Source: Ceratotherium simum simum (lineage: Eukaryota; Chordata; Mammalia; Perissodactyla; Rhinocerotidae). From it: a stretch of 64,000 nucleotides of DNA. Under the pieces are notes generated by a model, which saw only the letters and a program-made list of their open reading frames with translations, made no database searches and had not been told where the DNA came from. A program made the translations under genes and the position numbers. Position 1 is the stretch's first letter; each line of letters begins with the position of its first letter. The stretch lies in contig NW_004454177.1 of NCBI RefSeq assembly GCF_000283155.1, forward strand, positions 6,907,382 through 6,971,381, read 5' to 3'. Of the stretch, positions 11,125-21,735 are shown in pieces.

Positions 11125-11800
11125 ATAGTTACCGTTTACTCAGTGCCAGGCACCGTTCAGTTTTGCCATACATGTTCAAATTGAGTGCTTAAAACAACAC
11201 AAATTTATTATCTTACAGTACAGTTCTGGAGGTCAAAAATCCAAAATGGGTCACACTAGGCTAAAATCACGGTGTCAGCAGAGCTGTGTTCCTTCTGGAG
11301 GCTCTAGGGGAAAACCTGCGTCTTTGCCTTTTCCGGCTTCTAGAAGCTGCTCACATTCCTTGGCTCATGGCCCCCTTCTAGCAATCACATCAGTCTGACT
11401 TCTGATTCTGTCCTCTCTTTTCCTTCTCTGACTTTGCCTCTCCTGCCTCCCTCTTGTATATTTAAGGATCCTTGTGGTGGCATTGGGTCCACTTGGATAA
11501 GCCAGGATGACCACCCCATCTCAAGGTCCTTATGATCACATCTGCAAAGTCCGTTTTCCATGTAAGGTAAGAATCACAGGTTCCAGAGAGGAGGACATGG
11601 ACATCTTTGGGAGGCCATTATTCTGCCTGCCATACATATCCCTACTATAACTCTAGGGGATGGCATGTTCTATCATTATCTTCATTTAACAGGTAATAAA
11701 TTGAGGTGTGGGGAGGTTATATAACTTGCCTGGGGTCGTACAGCTAATAAGTGGCAGAGCTGGGATTCAAATCGGAGACTGGCTCCAAAGCTTTCTTCTC
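11125..11800 (+). repeat. MIR SINE split by an LTR
   Basis: The MIR left part (gtttactcagtgccaggcaccgtt, 11130-11160) resumes at about 11640 with 'attatcttcatttaacaggtaataaattgaggtg...cagctaataagtggcagagctgggattcaaat'. The middle is occupied by the LTR at 11174-11638. This gives a clear relative age: the MIR is older. Confidence 0.75.
11174..11638 (-). mobile_element. MLT1-type MaLR LTR
   Basis: Read on the minus strand it has MLT1 wording: 'gacagaataatggcc' then 'gatgtccatgtcctc' at one end and 'gtaagataataaatttgtgttgttttaag' at the other. Both borders show a catacat motif, compatible with a target-site duplication. It is nested in a MIR. Confidence 0.75.
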
Positions 11801-11944
11801 TGAGGCGAAATGCATGAGATTGGCTAGGATGGGAGAGGCCTGGAGCCCTGCCACTCCACGATCCGGCAGACGGTGGCCCAGGCTGGTCTTCAGAATGTTA
11901 GGGAGTTTCCAGGGTAGATGATGCAGGGCCCATTCTGCCCTGGG

Positions 11945-12060
11945 TCCTAAGTTCAGAGACCTGGGTTCGAAGTCCAGCCCTGCCTCTAACTCCCTGGGAG
12001 ACCAGAGACATCGGGCAAACTCCTTTCACTGTCTCGTTTCCTTGTCTGTAAGATGGTGGG
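11945..12060 (-). repeat. MIR SINE
   Basis: Reverse MIR: 'gacctgggttcgaagtccagccctgcctctaactccctgggagacc' to 'tcgtttccttgtctgtaagatgg'. Confidence 0.75.
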
Positions 12061-12169
12061 GTGGGGAGAGGCTGGAGCCGTTGATCTCAAAGTTCTTCTC
12101 AGCTTGAACATTCACATGTTCTATGACTCAGGTCCTGTTGGTTGGAGGTCTTGGCCTTTCAGGAGCAAC

Positions 12170-12325
12170 CTTACAAAATGGTGCCACAAATACCAACGAA
12201 CACACAGCACTTTCCAATCGCAGGATCTCACTGGGTCTTCCAACAACCCGGCCATTCTTGTCTCCATTTTCCTGATAGGAAGCCACGGCTCAGAGAGATT
12301 ACATAACTGGCTCGCGATCCTCCTC
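12170..12325 (+). repeat. MIR SINE
   Basis: Forward MIR: 'cacagcactttccaatc...catcctcactgggtcttccaaca' type segment followed by 'ccattttcctgataggaagccacggctcagagagattacataa'. Confidence 0.6.
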
Positions 12326-13099
12326 CAGGATTTTGCAAGTTGGAGGCAAAGTGAAATGAGAAACCAGGTCTTTTGCTACTTCCCAGACCAGAGATCTCTC
12401 CCCCAGTGACCCTAAGGGCTGGCATCCATTCTCACCTGTGCGTGATCAAATATAAGTATGGACAATGCAAGGATACATGTATTCAATACAAGTGACTTCT
12501 TTATTCTGAGATTATGCCTTTTTTTGGTGTTAAAAAATCTTCTGAAGTGCTGGTCATGGTAGATGGTAGGGTTTGGGCAGGAGGGGCAGTGGGAAAGATT
12601 TTTACATGACAAAATTAAAAGTTGGCAGCTCCATGGGTCTCTCAAATTTGTATTGAAATATTAGAGGTCTCTGAAGTCTCAAAGTCTAGGAGCCACTGAG
12701 CTCTCTCTGCTCTCCCCAGGCAGCTCCCTAGCACCGCAGGTTCCCTTTGCTTATGGATTTGGGAGGTCTTCCACGGCCCGGAGTGGGGTGTGTGGGACCT
12801 GTCGGGATGAAGGATGCAACAGAATGTTGGTGGGAGAGCTGTCTGCCGCCTTTGTGGGGTCGGGGTCAGGGGTGGGTGTGACATAATTTCCCTGGAATGC
12901 GAGAGGACGGTGGGGGAGGACATCTCCTGAGTGGAGGAGTCCCAGCCAGCTTGTGTATTCTTCTTCCTTCCCTCCTCTCCCCGGGTGGGTGGCTGCTCTG
13001 TCACAATGGACAATGGCGGACACATACCCCCCCATCGAGAAGAAGGGGATGGGTGCAGCTGACCCCGGCCCAGGGGACCCGCCAACCTGCAACCGCCCC
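12326..13099. other. APOA1 upstream flank
   Basis: No repeat or exon recognised. Two overlapping minus-strand frames (12642-13218) run through GC-rich promoter-proximal sequence but show no domain or signal and are probably chance. Confidence 0.5.
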
Positions 13100-13320
13100 C
13101 TCCCACTCCCACCTGAACCCTTGATCCCTGGCCCTGCAGCCCCTGCAGCTTCCTGTTTGCCCACTCTATTTGCCGGCCCCAGGGACAGGGCTGATCCTTG
13201 AACTCTTAAGTTCCACATCGCTAGGACCAGTGAGCAGTGGCAAGGCCTGGGCTGGGCTTATCAGCCTCTCAGCCCAGCCCCTGCCTGGAGACATAAATAG
13301 GCCGGGGAGAGCTGGCTGTT
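13100..13320 (+). promoter_or_regulatory. APOA1: APOA1 liver/intestine promoter with sites A, B, C
   Basis: The region preserves the layout known for the human APOA1 promoter. Site A is at 13114-13130 (tgaacccttgatccctg, nuclear-receptor type, HNF4/RXR). Site B is at 13153-13171 (tgtttgcccactctattt, HNF3/FOXA and C/EBP type). Site C is at 13191-13212 (ctgatccttgaactcttaag, HNF4 type). They are followed by a TATA box about 80 bp downstream. Factor names come from studies of the human promoter; binding here is inferred from the sequence match. Confidence 0.8.
13293..13299 (+). promoter_or_regulatory. APOA1: APOA1 TATA box
   Basis: ATAAATA within gacataaatagg, about 30 bp before the expected cap site near 13322. 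The first, non-coding exon runs to about 13341 and ends at donor gtaagt (13342). Confidence 0.85.
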
Positions 13321-13597
13321 CGAGACTGCTGAGGCGCTGAGGTAAGTGCTGCCGCCTGCTCCAGGTTCCTCCGGTTTCTCCCAGCTCTAGCATCTGAGGC
13401 TCAGGCTCTGGGTTCCTGGCTCCAGACTGCCTCATACCCCCAATCCCGGGCTCTGGAGACCTGAGGCCTTCTCCCATTCTGTGCTCCCCTTCCTCCTCCC
13501 TTGGCTGGAATGAGTGGGGAACACAGAGCTCCTGCATGCTAGAAGCCGCCCTACTCAGCCAGGTCCTTCTTCTCCAGGTCACCCACATCTCTTCAGG

Positions 13598-15220
13598 ATG
13601 AAAGCAGTGGTGCTGACCGTGGCCGTGCTCTTCCTCACGGGTAGGTGCCGCCCAACCTAGGGAGCCAACCATCAGGGGGACCCTTCTCCCTAAACCCCAG
13701 TGGTCCACCCTCCTGGGCACAGGGAGCAAAATTTCTCACTAGCCCCTTCTCCCCTGCCTCCAAGTCTGGCATTTCAGCTCAGATCCTGGCCCAGAGCTGA
13801 CCTGATCTGAGTCTCCCCTCCCACCCGCAGGGAGCCAGGCTCGGTATTTCTGGCAGCAAGATGAACCCCAGTCATCTTGGGATCGAGTGAAGGATTTAGC
13901 CACCGTGTACCTGGACGCCGTCAAAGACAGCAGCAGAGACTATATGAGCCAGTTTGAAGCCTCCGCCTTGGGAAAACAGCTGAAGTAAGGACCCGGCCTG
14001 GGGCAGGGGCTGGGGCTGCTGGTCCTGAGGGGCAAAGAGGCCTGTGGGAAGATGTAGCCCGACTGCCCGAATCCCCATCTACTATTTGATGGGCCCCATA
14101 GAAGGCCCGGATGGAGAAACAGGAAGGGGATCCCAGAGCAGGGTCACAGCCTCCTAGCAAGCGACAGAGCAGTGCCACCTAGTCAGGAGTCACAGCACTG
14201 CCTTCTGTCTGCAAGTGCAACAGCCCCTTCCCGTTCTCAACCACCTCCTCTGCTCCTGCCCAGCAGCAGAGATGGCTGTCTTCAGAGAGGAGAATGGTCT
14301 GGAAGTATAGAGATGAGGACCTTAAAAGGCCCAGCTATGGGGACAGACAAGACTGGATACCAAACCCAGCTGCATCTCTTTCTAGCTCTTCAGTCCACCT
14401 GTACAATGGGATGTGGTGGAGGGGGTGTGGGGTGCACTGGGTGAGATAGTGTATGGGAAAAGGCAGGCTGGGGTGTGGCCCACGGCTATTGCACACTCAG
14501 CGACAGGTGTTGCCCAGGTCTCACTACAGGTGAGCTAGGGCGCTGGGCCTGCAGCTCCGCGGTGTCCAGGGTGCCAGCGAGGCCACCTCTGAGGCCCTCT
14601 CTCTCTTCCCCTTCAGCCTGAAACTCCTGGAAAACTGGGACACCTTGAGCGCCGCCGTCAGCAAGCTGCGCGAACAGCTAGGCCCAGCTACCCAGGAGTT
14701 CTGGGACAACCTGGAAAAGGACACAGAGGGGCTGAGGCAGGAGTTGAACAAGGATCTGGAGCAGCTGAAGCAGCAGGTGGAGCCCTTTCTGGACGACTTC
14801 CAGAAGAAGTGGCAGGCGGAGCTGGAGACCTACCGCCAGAAGGTGGCGCCGCTGAGCGAGGAGCTCCGCGAGGGCGCGCGCCAGAAGCTGCAGGAGCTGC
14901 AAGAGAAGCTGAGCCCGCTGGCCCAGGAGGCGCGCGACCGCCTGCGCGCCCACGTGGAAGAGCTGCGCGTGCAGATGACGCCCTTCAGCCAAGAGCTGCG
15001 CCAGCGCCTGGCCTCCCGGCTCCAGGAGCTCAAGGCGGGCGGCGGCGCCACCCTGTCCCAATACTACGCCAAGGTCACCGCGCAGCTGAAAGCGCTCAGC
15101 GAGAAGGCCCAGCCCCCGCTGGAGGACCTCCGCCAGGGCCTGCAGCCCATGTTGGAGAGCTTCAAGGCCAACGTCCTTTCTGCCATCGATGAGGCCTCCA
15201 AGCAGCTGACCGCCCAGTGA
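13598..15220 (+). CDS. APOA1: Apolipoprotein A-I precursor
   Basis: Secreted main HDL protein; it accepts cholesterol from ABCA1 and activates LCAT. Coding exons: 13598-13640 (exon start 13578, donor gtaggt), 13831-13984 (donor gtaagg) and 14617-15220. This gives 266 residues, against 267 in human as I recall. Residues 1-18 are a signal peptide ([13 protein letters not shown] core). Residues 19-24 (RYFWQQ) are the propeptide, and the mature chain starts [17 protein letters not shown]. The last exon encodes the amphipathic helices as mostly 22-residue units, each starting with Pro (for example [32 protein letters not shown]). There is no cysteine, as usual. The human propeptide His is Tyr here. 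It is transcribed towards APOC3 (convergent pair). The large minus-strand frame opposite the last exon is a compositional shadow. Confidence 0.98.
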
Positions 15221-15307
15221 GACGCCCATCGCCACGGGGACTCCTCCCGTGGGCCCCGGGACCCAAGGGGCTCTCTCCTCGGGTTCCCCTTTCCGTCGGT
15301 TTCTTAG

Positions 15308-15313
15308 AATAAA
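15308..15313 (+). promoter_or_regulatory. APOA1: APOA1 polyadenylation signal
   Basis: AATAAA 88 bases after the stop codon, giving the short 3' UTR typical of APOA1. A second AATAAA near 15381 (acaataaaatg) is a possible backup. Confidence 0.9.
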
Positions 15314-16099
15314 TGTTTCCAAAGTGGGATGCACGTGTTGGGTTGTATGTTTTTTGGAGCTCCAATTATGATTTTTAAACAATAAAATGTTTTCAAAAAA
15401 GCCTCTTTTGGGAGAGTGGGGGCTGGGTGTGGGCCACTGGAGGAGACCTCCAAGGGAGACCGGCCAGGGAGCAGGCACTTCCCTGTTGATTTTCCAGTTG
15501 GAGCTGGTCAGCTCCGAACCTAGGCCTTTCAGGGCCTTTCGTCAGTGTGGGAGGACCTGCTAGGCCCTGGCTGCTTGTTGTCGGGTAGTAGATAGAGTCC
15601 CTTCCCGAAGGGGGCCAGAACAGAAAGGAAATAAGAGGACTAGGCAAAGCGACAGAAAAGCTGGGAAAGAACCTCAAACAGTAAGTCCTGCAGCCCTGGC
15701 TGAGGAGAGTCAGGAAATGGTCTGCTCTGCTGGGAGAAGTGGACTCCCTGTTCCCAGCAGGGTTCCTGTGGGCAGAGGACAGCAGCCTCTCCCAGCCCTC
15801 CCGCTCTCTGCTGGCTGGGGTGGGCCCAAGGAGCAATCGAACTTGAAGGATTTGGGCAGGTTCAGGTGAAGAGCTTAGTGCTTGCTCCTTCCTCCTTTAT
15901 TAATTCAAAAAAACGCTTAAATAAATGCTTCCTTTTGCTTTTCTCACAAGGGCGGCATACCACTCTTCACACTGCCACCCCACCCAGAAGCAGTCGCTGT
16001 TTCCTCAGGCACAGCTGTGCAAGCCAGTGTCCTACCCACGGGGCTCCAAACCCTGCCACCCTCTCTTTCTGCCAGCTCTGGCCTGAGTCAGAAAAATAA

Positions 16100-16270
16100 T
16101 CACCACCTCCTGCAGGTGATTAGCACGTGTTTATTTCCCCAGATGCTTTCATACCCGTCATCTCACTGCACCCTTCCCGAAGTCCTGAGTAGACTGCCAT
16201 CAACTCCACGGGACGGATGAGGAAGCTGCAGCTGGGACGTGTGAAGTCACTCGCCGAGGCTGAAGAGCAG
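16100..16270 (+). repeat. MIR SINE, diverged
   Basis: 'ctttcatacccgtcatctcactgcaccc...ggatgaggaagctgcagctgggacgtgtgaagtcactcgcc' follows the MIR order of motifs. Confidence 0.5.
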
Positions 16271-16824
16271 GATGGGCAGCATCGCCCTTTTTAGACCCAT
16301 CTGCCCCTGGGCATCCATGATTATTTTTTTAAAAAAGTGTGTGGCCAGGCACTCAAGTTCACATAGATGCGCACGCAGGCATGCATATTCTCATGTGCAT
16401 CTCTGTTCACAGCCAGCCCCTCTCCACACTCAGGTACATATACCCCCATGTGCATGCACGTGGCTTTGCTGATCTTCAAAGATATGAGCCGTGCATCCAT
16501 GGAGACTTCCTTACCCTCTCCCCCTGGTGCAGGCCGCTGGATAATCTGTCCCTCCTCCCCCTCCAGTGTGTCTTAACTCGCAGATAAAGGAGTGGGCTTG
16601 CAGTTCTTAACCATCCAGAGCTACAACAAGCAGTGTCAAGCCCAGATTTGGGTTAGAATATTTTCCAGGTGTGGGGGCTGCGATCCCTGGGCCAGCAGGG
16701 CCAGAAGAGAAGCCCGGGTAGATTTCCATTGCAGACATCTCCAAGTGGGGCTGGATGTACTGATGCCACCAAGATCTGTCAAGGAGCCCTCTGACACCTG
16801 GCCTAGGAGTAACTAAGCAGAATA

Positions 16825-16960
16825 TGGGCAGCAGACCCGCGCTTGAGGTCCGGCTCTGGCATTTGCTGGCTCTGTGACACTGGGCAAGTGCCTTCACCTG
16901 TCTGAGCCTCAGTTTTTTCATTGGAAGAGTGGGGGGCCTGCTCAAGTAGTCTATGGTTCT
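16825..16960 (-). repeat. MIR SINE
   Basis: Reverse MIR: 'ctggcatttgctggctctgtgacactgggcaagtgccttcacctgtctgagcctcagttttttcattgg'. Confidence 0.75.
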
Positions 16961-17109
16961 GGAACTCTCTGTCGTGAACATCTGTTGGGTGGTGCGGACA
17001 TAACAGAAGCAGCCTTTGTTGTGTAACCTTGGGTTCCTTCTTTGTCCCCAGGACACTGGCCCCCCTCTTCAGTCCGGGTCCCAAGGGGACAATCGGCTCA
17101 GTCTATAGC

Positions 17110-17285
17110 AACAATGACAATCGTTTACCAGGTGCTTTTGATGGGCCAGGTGCTGTGCCCTGTCTCATTTCATTCATTCATTCAACAAATCTACAACGGA
17201 GGGGGTATTAATGTGCCCACTTTACAGATAAGAAACTGAGGCTGATATAAAGTGATGGAGCCAAGACTAGAGCCTAGTTGCATAT
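17110..17285 (+). repeat. MIR SINE
   Basis: Forward MIR: 'caatcgtttaccaggtgcttttgatgggccaggtgctgtgcc' ... 'cccactttacagataagaaactgaggctgatata'. Confidence 0.75.
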
Positions 17286-17439
17286 TACTCTAACCACCAC
17301 CCCATCGGCCTCCTTCCCTCAAGTGTGGTTGCGAGGGCCAGGCGGCCGGGGTGGTGCAAGTCAGCTCCATAATTCTGGTGAACACACACAGTCTCAACTC
17401 TGATGATGACAGAAAAATGCCAGCCACAGTGCCTGGCAG

Positions 17440-17625
17440 AGACCACACACTCAAGTCATGTTGCATGGCATTTGGCAATTTATCCAAGTGTTGTCAAATC
17501 TCTTATCCCATTTGGTCCTCCACACAAGCCTGTCGAGGCAGTAGGGTAGGTAGGGTTATTCCTCCCTTACAGATGAAGAAACTGGGGCCCAGACACCACC
17601 CAGCTTCTAAGAGGTGGGTAGGGCA
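17440..17625 (+). repeat. MIR SINE
   Basis: Forward MIR tail: 'caagtgttgtcaaatctcttatcccatttggtcctccacacaagcctg...cagatgaagaaactggggccc'. Confidence 0.7.
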
Positions 17626-17752
17626 CTGGCCCCAGGTCTGCCCGAGTTGGAGTCAGTCCAGCGCCTGCCCGGAGAACAGCCCTGGCCCATTCCCATGCCC
17701 GAACATACACGGCACGCGTGGGACACCCACTCACGGCAGCTTCTCATCCAGC

Positions 17753-17758
17753 TTTATT
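17753..17758 (-). promoter_or_regulatory. APOC3: APOC3 polyadenylation signal
   Basis: TTTATT on the plus strand is AATAAA on the minus strand, 160 bases beyond the APOC3 stop codon. The 3' end is expected near 17735-17745. Confidence 0.9.
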
Positions 17759-17917
17759 GGGAGGTCAGCATGCCTGGGGGTGATCAGGTCCAGGGTGGGG
17801 TGAGAAGGCACTGAGGATGCTGTCCCTTTCAAGCGACCTTTGGGGGCAGCCCTGGAGGCTGCAGGACCCAAAGAGCCTGCAGGATGGACGGGCAGGTGGA
17901 CTTGTGGTGTCAAGGTC

Positions 17918-19442
17918 TCAGGCGGCCTCAGAGCCTGCAGTTGCTTTGGGCTGAAAGGTGGAATCCCAGAACCCGGAGAACTTGCCCTTCAGCTTGCTCC
18001 AGTAGTCTTTCAGGGAGCTGAAGCCATCTGACACCCAGTCCCTGGGGGGTAAATCAGTAGGGGGAAGCAACAGAGGTGGGAGTGAGAGCTCTGTAGGTGG
18101 CAGCAACCACGGGCCCCCACCACGTCCCCACCGCCTCTGCCCCCACCCCAGCCTCACCCAGCAACGCCCCTGAGACCTCAGGCAGGGACCCCCACGGCTG
18201 CCACCCCAGGCAGAAGAGATGCCGAGGGTGGTGATGGGACCCTAGCACAAGTCCAAGCCATGTTTCTCCAGGTTGGGCAGCCCTTTGTGCTAACACGGGT
18301 CTGAGGCAAGCTGGAGAGGAGTGACTGAGTGGGGAGATGTGTAAAGTCAGGGCTCTTATTCTATTCTAGGCAAATGACGCCCCCTAGAGTTGTACAACCT
18401 GGTGGCTCTGAGTGGGATGGGGCAGAAGGAAGCAGTTTCTCATTTGGAAAATCATCAGAGGATTGATTAGCTGTGTGATCTGGGGCAGGTCACTTAACCT
18501 CTCTGAGCCTCGATTTTCTCATCTGCAAAATGGGGAAAATAATACTCCATAGCCAGTTCTGAGCACTAAGAATGTTTGTGAATGCCTCTGCTACGTCAAT
18601 GGAGCGGAGGTGGGGAAGGGGGTTGGGGAAAGGAGAGGACTAGCGGGCAGGGGCAGGGTGGGAGAGGAAGGACAGACTTCTGCTCACACAGGACCCCGGG
18701 GTTGGAACAAGGCAGAATCACACATACAAACACCCTGGGCTGAAATCGGTCAGGTGGGGCCTCCCAAGCCAAACCTCTAGCGAGACTATCAGAAAAGGAA
18801 ATGCAAGTGAGGGCTGCAATGGCCTGCCATGGAGCCACGGGGCACTGCGGGAGAAAAGAGGGACGACAGAGGGAGGCGAGGCCAGGGGGAGACAGGAGGC
18901 AAGCAGTCCTGCCTCAGTCACCTCTCCTGGCAGCCTGGAAAAGCCCTGGGAGGAACCCCGTTTTATAGACCAGAACACGGAGGCTCAGAGAGGTGCAGGC
19001 CCTGGCTGGGCGTGGGAGAGCCACAGCCCCACCTCCAGGGCTCTCGCCAGGTCAGGGGCAGGTGGGTGCTGAGGGAGCCTGTGCAGAGGACAGGTAAGGA
19101 GGGCGTACCTGGCGTGCTGGGCCACCTGGGACTCCTGCACGCTGGTCAGTGCGTCCTTTGCTGTCTTGGAGGCGTGCTTCACGTAGCCATGCACAACATC
19201 CAGAAGGGAGGAATCCTCGTCCTCTGCAGCTCCTACGAGGAAAGCAGGGCTGAGTCGGGGGGATGAACCTCTGGGGAGCCCTCGACTCCTGCCCAGCCAG
19301 CCATCAGGGCCTGGGATCCCCAAGCCACCTCCCAAGGGTCCTCTAGGCAGACAGCTGCCCCCAGCCCAGTCCCCACAAGCTGCTTACGGGCGGAGGCCAG
19401 GAGTGCCAGGAGGGCAACAACGAGGAGGACACGGGGCTGCAT
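17918..19442 (-). CDS. APOC3: Apolipoprotein C-III precursor
   Basis: Small secreted apolipoprotein of VLDL, chylomicrons and HDL; it inhibits lipoprotein lipase and hepatic remnant uptake. Minus-strand coding exons: 19442-19388, 19232-19109 and 18041-17918. Acceptors are ctcctgcag (5' UTR start 19455), cctcgtag and acccccag; donors are gtaagc and gtacgc. The product is 100 residues (human 99). Signal peptide 1-20 ([20 protein letters not shown]); mature start [10 protein letters not shown]. The mature chain keeps [14 protein letters not shown] and tryptophans 42, 54 and 65 ([18 protein letters not shown]), the lipid-binding aromatic set. The C-terminal tail is diverged ([14 protein letters not shown]) but keeps a threonine at mature position 74, the O-glycosylation site in human. 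It is convergent with APOA1 and divergent from APOA4. Confidence 0.97.
18470..18600 (-). repeat. MIR SINE in APOC3 intron 3
   Basis: 'gctgtgtgatctggggcaggtcacttaacctctctgagcctcgattttctcatctgcaaaatgggg' is a well-preserved reverse MIR core. Confidence 0.85.
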
Positions 19443-19689
19443 GGCACCTTCGTTCCTGCAGGAGAGTGTCCTGTGAGGGGCACCCCAAGTCCCCCCACCA
19501 CCTCTGGGCCCTCCCTGGGGAAGTGGTGTGGCCCCTTAGGTGGAACCTGAGCTGGGTCAAGCCAGGAGAAGAAGGGCCCTGCTCCCACGCTAATATGGGG
19601 AGATGAAGGGCTTTCAGATAGGGATCCCGGGAAGACCCAGGTGCAGAGAGAGGGGGATGGGATGGAGCAGAAAACCCACCAGCCTAGGA

Positions 19690-19805
19690 ATCAGGACACC
19701 TGGGTTCTGGCCTGGTTTCTGCCACTAACATGCTGTGGGACTTTGGGTAGATATCTGTCCCTCTCCAGGCCTCGGTTTTTCTGTCTGGGGTAGGACTAGG
19801 GTGTT
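19690..19805 (-). repeat. MIR SINE in APOC3 intron 1
   Basis: 'cctgggttctggcctggtttctgccactaacatgctgtgggactttgg...ccaggcctcggtttttctgtct'. Confidence 0.7.
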
Positions 19806-19834
19806 CTTCCAGTCCTACACATGCAGAGTGAGGG

Positions 19835-19935
19835 GAATCTGGGGCCAGTTCCAGGCCCAGCTCTGCCGCTACACTCTGTGTAACTTTGGGCAAGTGACCG
19901 TCCTCCTGGGCCTCGGTTTCCCCCAGTGTGCAGTC
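19835..19935 (-). repeat. Second MIR SINE in APOC3 intron 1
   Basis: 'ccaggcccagctctgccgctacactctgtgtaactttgggcaagtgaccgtcctcctgggcctcggtttc', directly next to the previous MIR and in the same orientation. Confidence 0.7.
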
Positions 19936-20052
19936 AAGCCTATGGCTTCCTTGGCTCCAGCCAGCTCTCTTCCAGCTCTGCTGGCTGGGCCGGGCAGGGA
20001 CCCTCCTCTGCTGCTCCCCATCCCTGCTCACCTCACCTCCCAGGGGCATTAC

Positions 20053-20086
20053 CTGGAGCAGCTGCTTCTAGAAGAACTGGGTAAGC
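20053..20086 (-). other. APOC3: APOC3 non-coding exon 1
   Basis: On the minus strand a short exon, about 30 bp below the TATA box, ends ...gcagctgctccag before donor gtaatg. This equals the human exon 1 layout. The cap position (about 20084-20088) is inferred from TATA spacing. Confidence 0.75.
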
Positions 20087-20107
20087 AGACAAGAGGGTTC
20101 TGACCTG

Positions 20108-20114
20108 TTTTATA
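20108..20114 (-). promoter_or_regulatory. APOC3: APOC3 TATA box
   Basis: TATAAAA on the minus strand within agtataaaacaggtcag, the same arrangement as the human APOC3 promoter. Confidence 0.9.
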
Positions 20115-20153
20115 CTGTCCCCAGGGCAGCAGGCACCGAGGGCCCAGTGAGCC

Positions 20154-20173
20154 GGGCAAAGGTCACCTGCTGA
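20154..20173 (-). promoter_or_regulatory. APOC3: APOC3 proximal nuclear-receptor site (HNF4/COUP type)
   Basis: The minus strand reads TCAGCAGGTGACCTTTGCCC, matching the known proximal HNF4/ARP-1/COUP-TF site of APOC3 about 70-90 bp upstream of the cap site. Function is inferred from the human gene. Confidence 0.85.
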
Positions 20174-20689
20174 TCAGTCTAGACCAGAGCCTGAGCAGGG
20201 CAGCCTGCTGGGAGAGTTGGGAAATCTCTAGAAGGCTGTGGGCGCCCATGCCGCTCGCTCTCCTGCTACGCCTGTAGCACAGATGGGCTCAGGAACTGGG
20301 GGTGTATGGGGCCTTCCTAGCAGCCTGGCTCCCCAGGGAGAGGCTGGTGAGATGGGAGGGTGCTTAGGGGACAAACCAGGGATCTCTGGGCCCACCTCAG
20401 TCCCTCACACTTGGTCCCTCCCTTCCCTGCCCCCAAGCCCTGAAAACAGCCTGGACTGGGGGTGGGGGTGGTGGTGGTGAGAGGGTGATGGGCTTCTTCA
20501 GACTTGGGAACAACTCAGTGGGCTGGGGTGGGGTGTCTAGAGGGAAGTCCCAGAGACCTATGGGCAGGGCTTGCGTGGGGTACGGGTGACACAGTGGAGT
20601 TCACACGGCCCCCTCCCCAGCATCTCCATCTCTGGGCTTCAGTCCTGGGGCTGCCCACCCAGGAGCCTCCCCAAGCTAAGCCCAGGGCA

Positions 20690-20885
20690 GGGGTTGGTGG
20701 GAGAAGGGCAAAGGCCACGCTGAGCCCAAGGCCTTTGTCCTGCCCTTCCTCCCCTCCTCCTCCCCTTGCCCTCTGGACCCTCTGATAACATTCCCTGGGG
20801 CAGGAGCTAGGCTCATGGCTGAGGCCCTCTCTGAACTGTGGGAGCAGGGTTGATGCCAGCATCGAGTACCTCACACCCTGGGCCT
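20690..20885 (-). promoter_or_regulatory. Candidate APOC3 upstream enhancer shared by the cluster
   Basis: About 600-800 bp upstream of the APOC3 cap site, where the human hepatic/intestinal enhancer for APOA1, APOC3 and APOA4 lies. Seen here: two HNF4-like DR1 words (GGGCAAAGGCCA at 20706-20717 and ggcctttgtcc at 20731-20741), a C-rich CCTCC run suitable for Sp1 (20747-20772) and a TGATAA GATA word at 20783-20788. Position and motif mix fit the enhancer; base-by-base equivalence was not tested. Confidence 0.55.
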
Positions 20886-21129
20886 CAGTTCTTCCGCCTG
20901 GAAGCAGCAGACCTCATAGCCCCCTGGCTGGGTGCACACGGGAAGGAACCAAGACTGTGGGGAGGCCCGTCTGGTGGGGGGAGTGCACCCAGAGGAGCCC
21001 TGCAGGGGCAGTCGGCTGTCCAGGAGAGGCCTCAGGCCCTTCTCGGGGTGAGGTGTCCCCTGCGCCGACGCTGGGAAACGGAGCCTGGATGGCAGGACCA
21101 GGGGACTTTGTCTCTGGATGCTAAGACTT

Positions 21130-21320
21130 CGGAGCCAAGAAATCCCAGGTTTAAATGATGCCTTTGGCACTTACTCGTAGACCCAGGTCCAGAGATCTCT
21201 CTCAGAGCCTCAATTTTGTCCTCTGTAAAATAGAGATAGAATGGTGATATGCCAGAGCTACGGCAAAAGTAAATAAGATATGTACAAAGCAGCTGGCCCA
21301 TGGAGGGGCCTTGATAAATC
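21130..21320 (-). repeat. MIR SINE
   Basis: 'aatcccaggtttaaatgatgcctttggcacttactcgtagaccc...tcaattttgtcctctgtaaaatagagataga'. Confidence 0.65.
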
Positions 21321-21594
21321 TCTCTCCCTGCCTCCCAGACACCTTGCCCTTCCCCAGACAGCATAGTCTGAAGGCAAGAGGAGCTTCCAATGTAGAAACT
21401 GGATTTTTGGCAGGCAGCCATCCTCTCAGGAAGAAGTAACTAACCCCACAGTGTGAAATCAGAGGCCTGAGAAAGTGGCCTGGCCCTACCCTCAGAATTC
21501 TTTATCCACAGCTGAGACTCGAAATTCCTCTATTAGAGACTCATTCCTTGGACTTAGATCTTGTTTTCTTTTAAAATGCAATTATTCAGATTGC

Positions 21595-21735
21595 TGTGAA
21601 GGAGACGTTATTAACCCCATTTTATAGGTAAGAAACCTAAGGCTCATAGGGGTAGAGACATACCCAAGTGCACACAGCCCATCTGTGGCAGAGCTGGGAA
21701 CCAGAATCCAGGCTCAAACACCCATGCTGGTCCCA
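21595..21735 (+). repeat. MIR SINE
   Basis: 'attaaccccattttataggtaagaaacctaaggctcatagggg...cacacagcccatctgtggcagagctgggaacc'. Confidence 0.75.

Larger units (their letters stand above)
15340..17735. other. Interval between convergent APOA1 and APOC3
   Basis: No gene recognised. It holds several MIR fossils (listed separately). The part between about 15400 and 16080 has no recognised feature. Confidence 0.6.

Noticed and set aside
12642..13218. Two overlapping minus-strand frames of about 155 codons just upstream of APOA1
   Set aside because: No start context, splice logic or similarity recognised; the region is promoter-proximal and GC-rich. A human antisense transcript is known near APOA1, but nothing in this sequence alone supports an exon.
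14678..15478. Open frame of 266 codons on the minus strand opposite the APOA1 last exon
   Set aside because: The same compositional shadow effect. No signal, domain or promoter.
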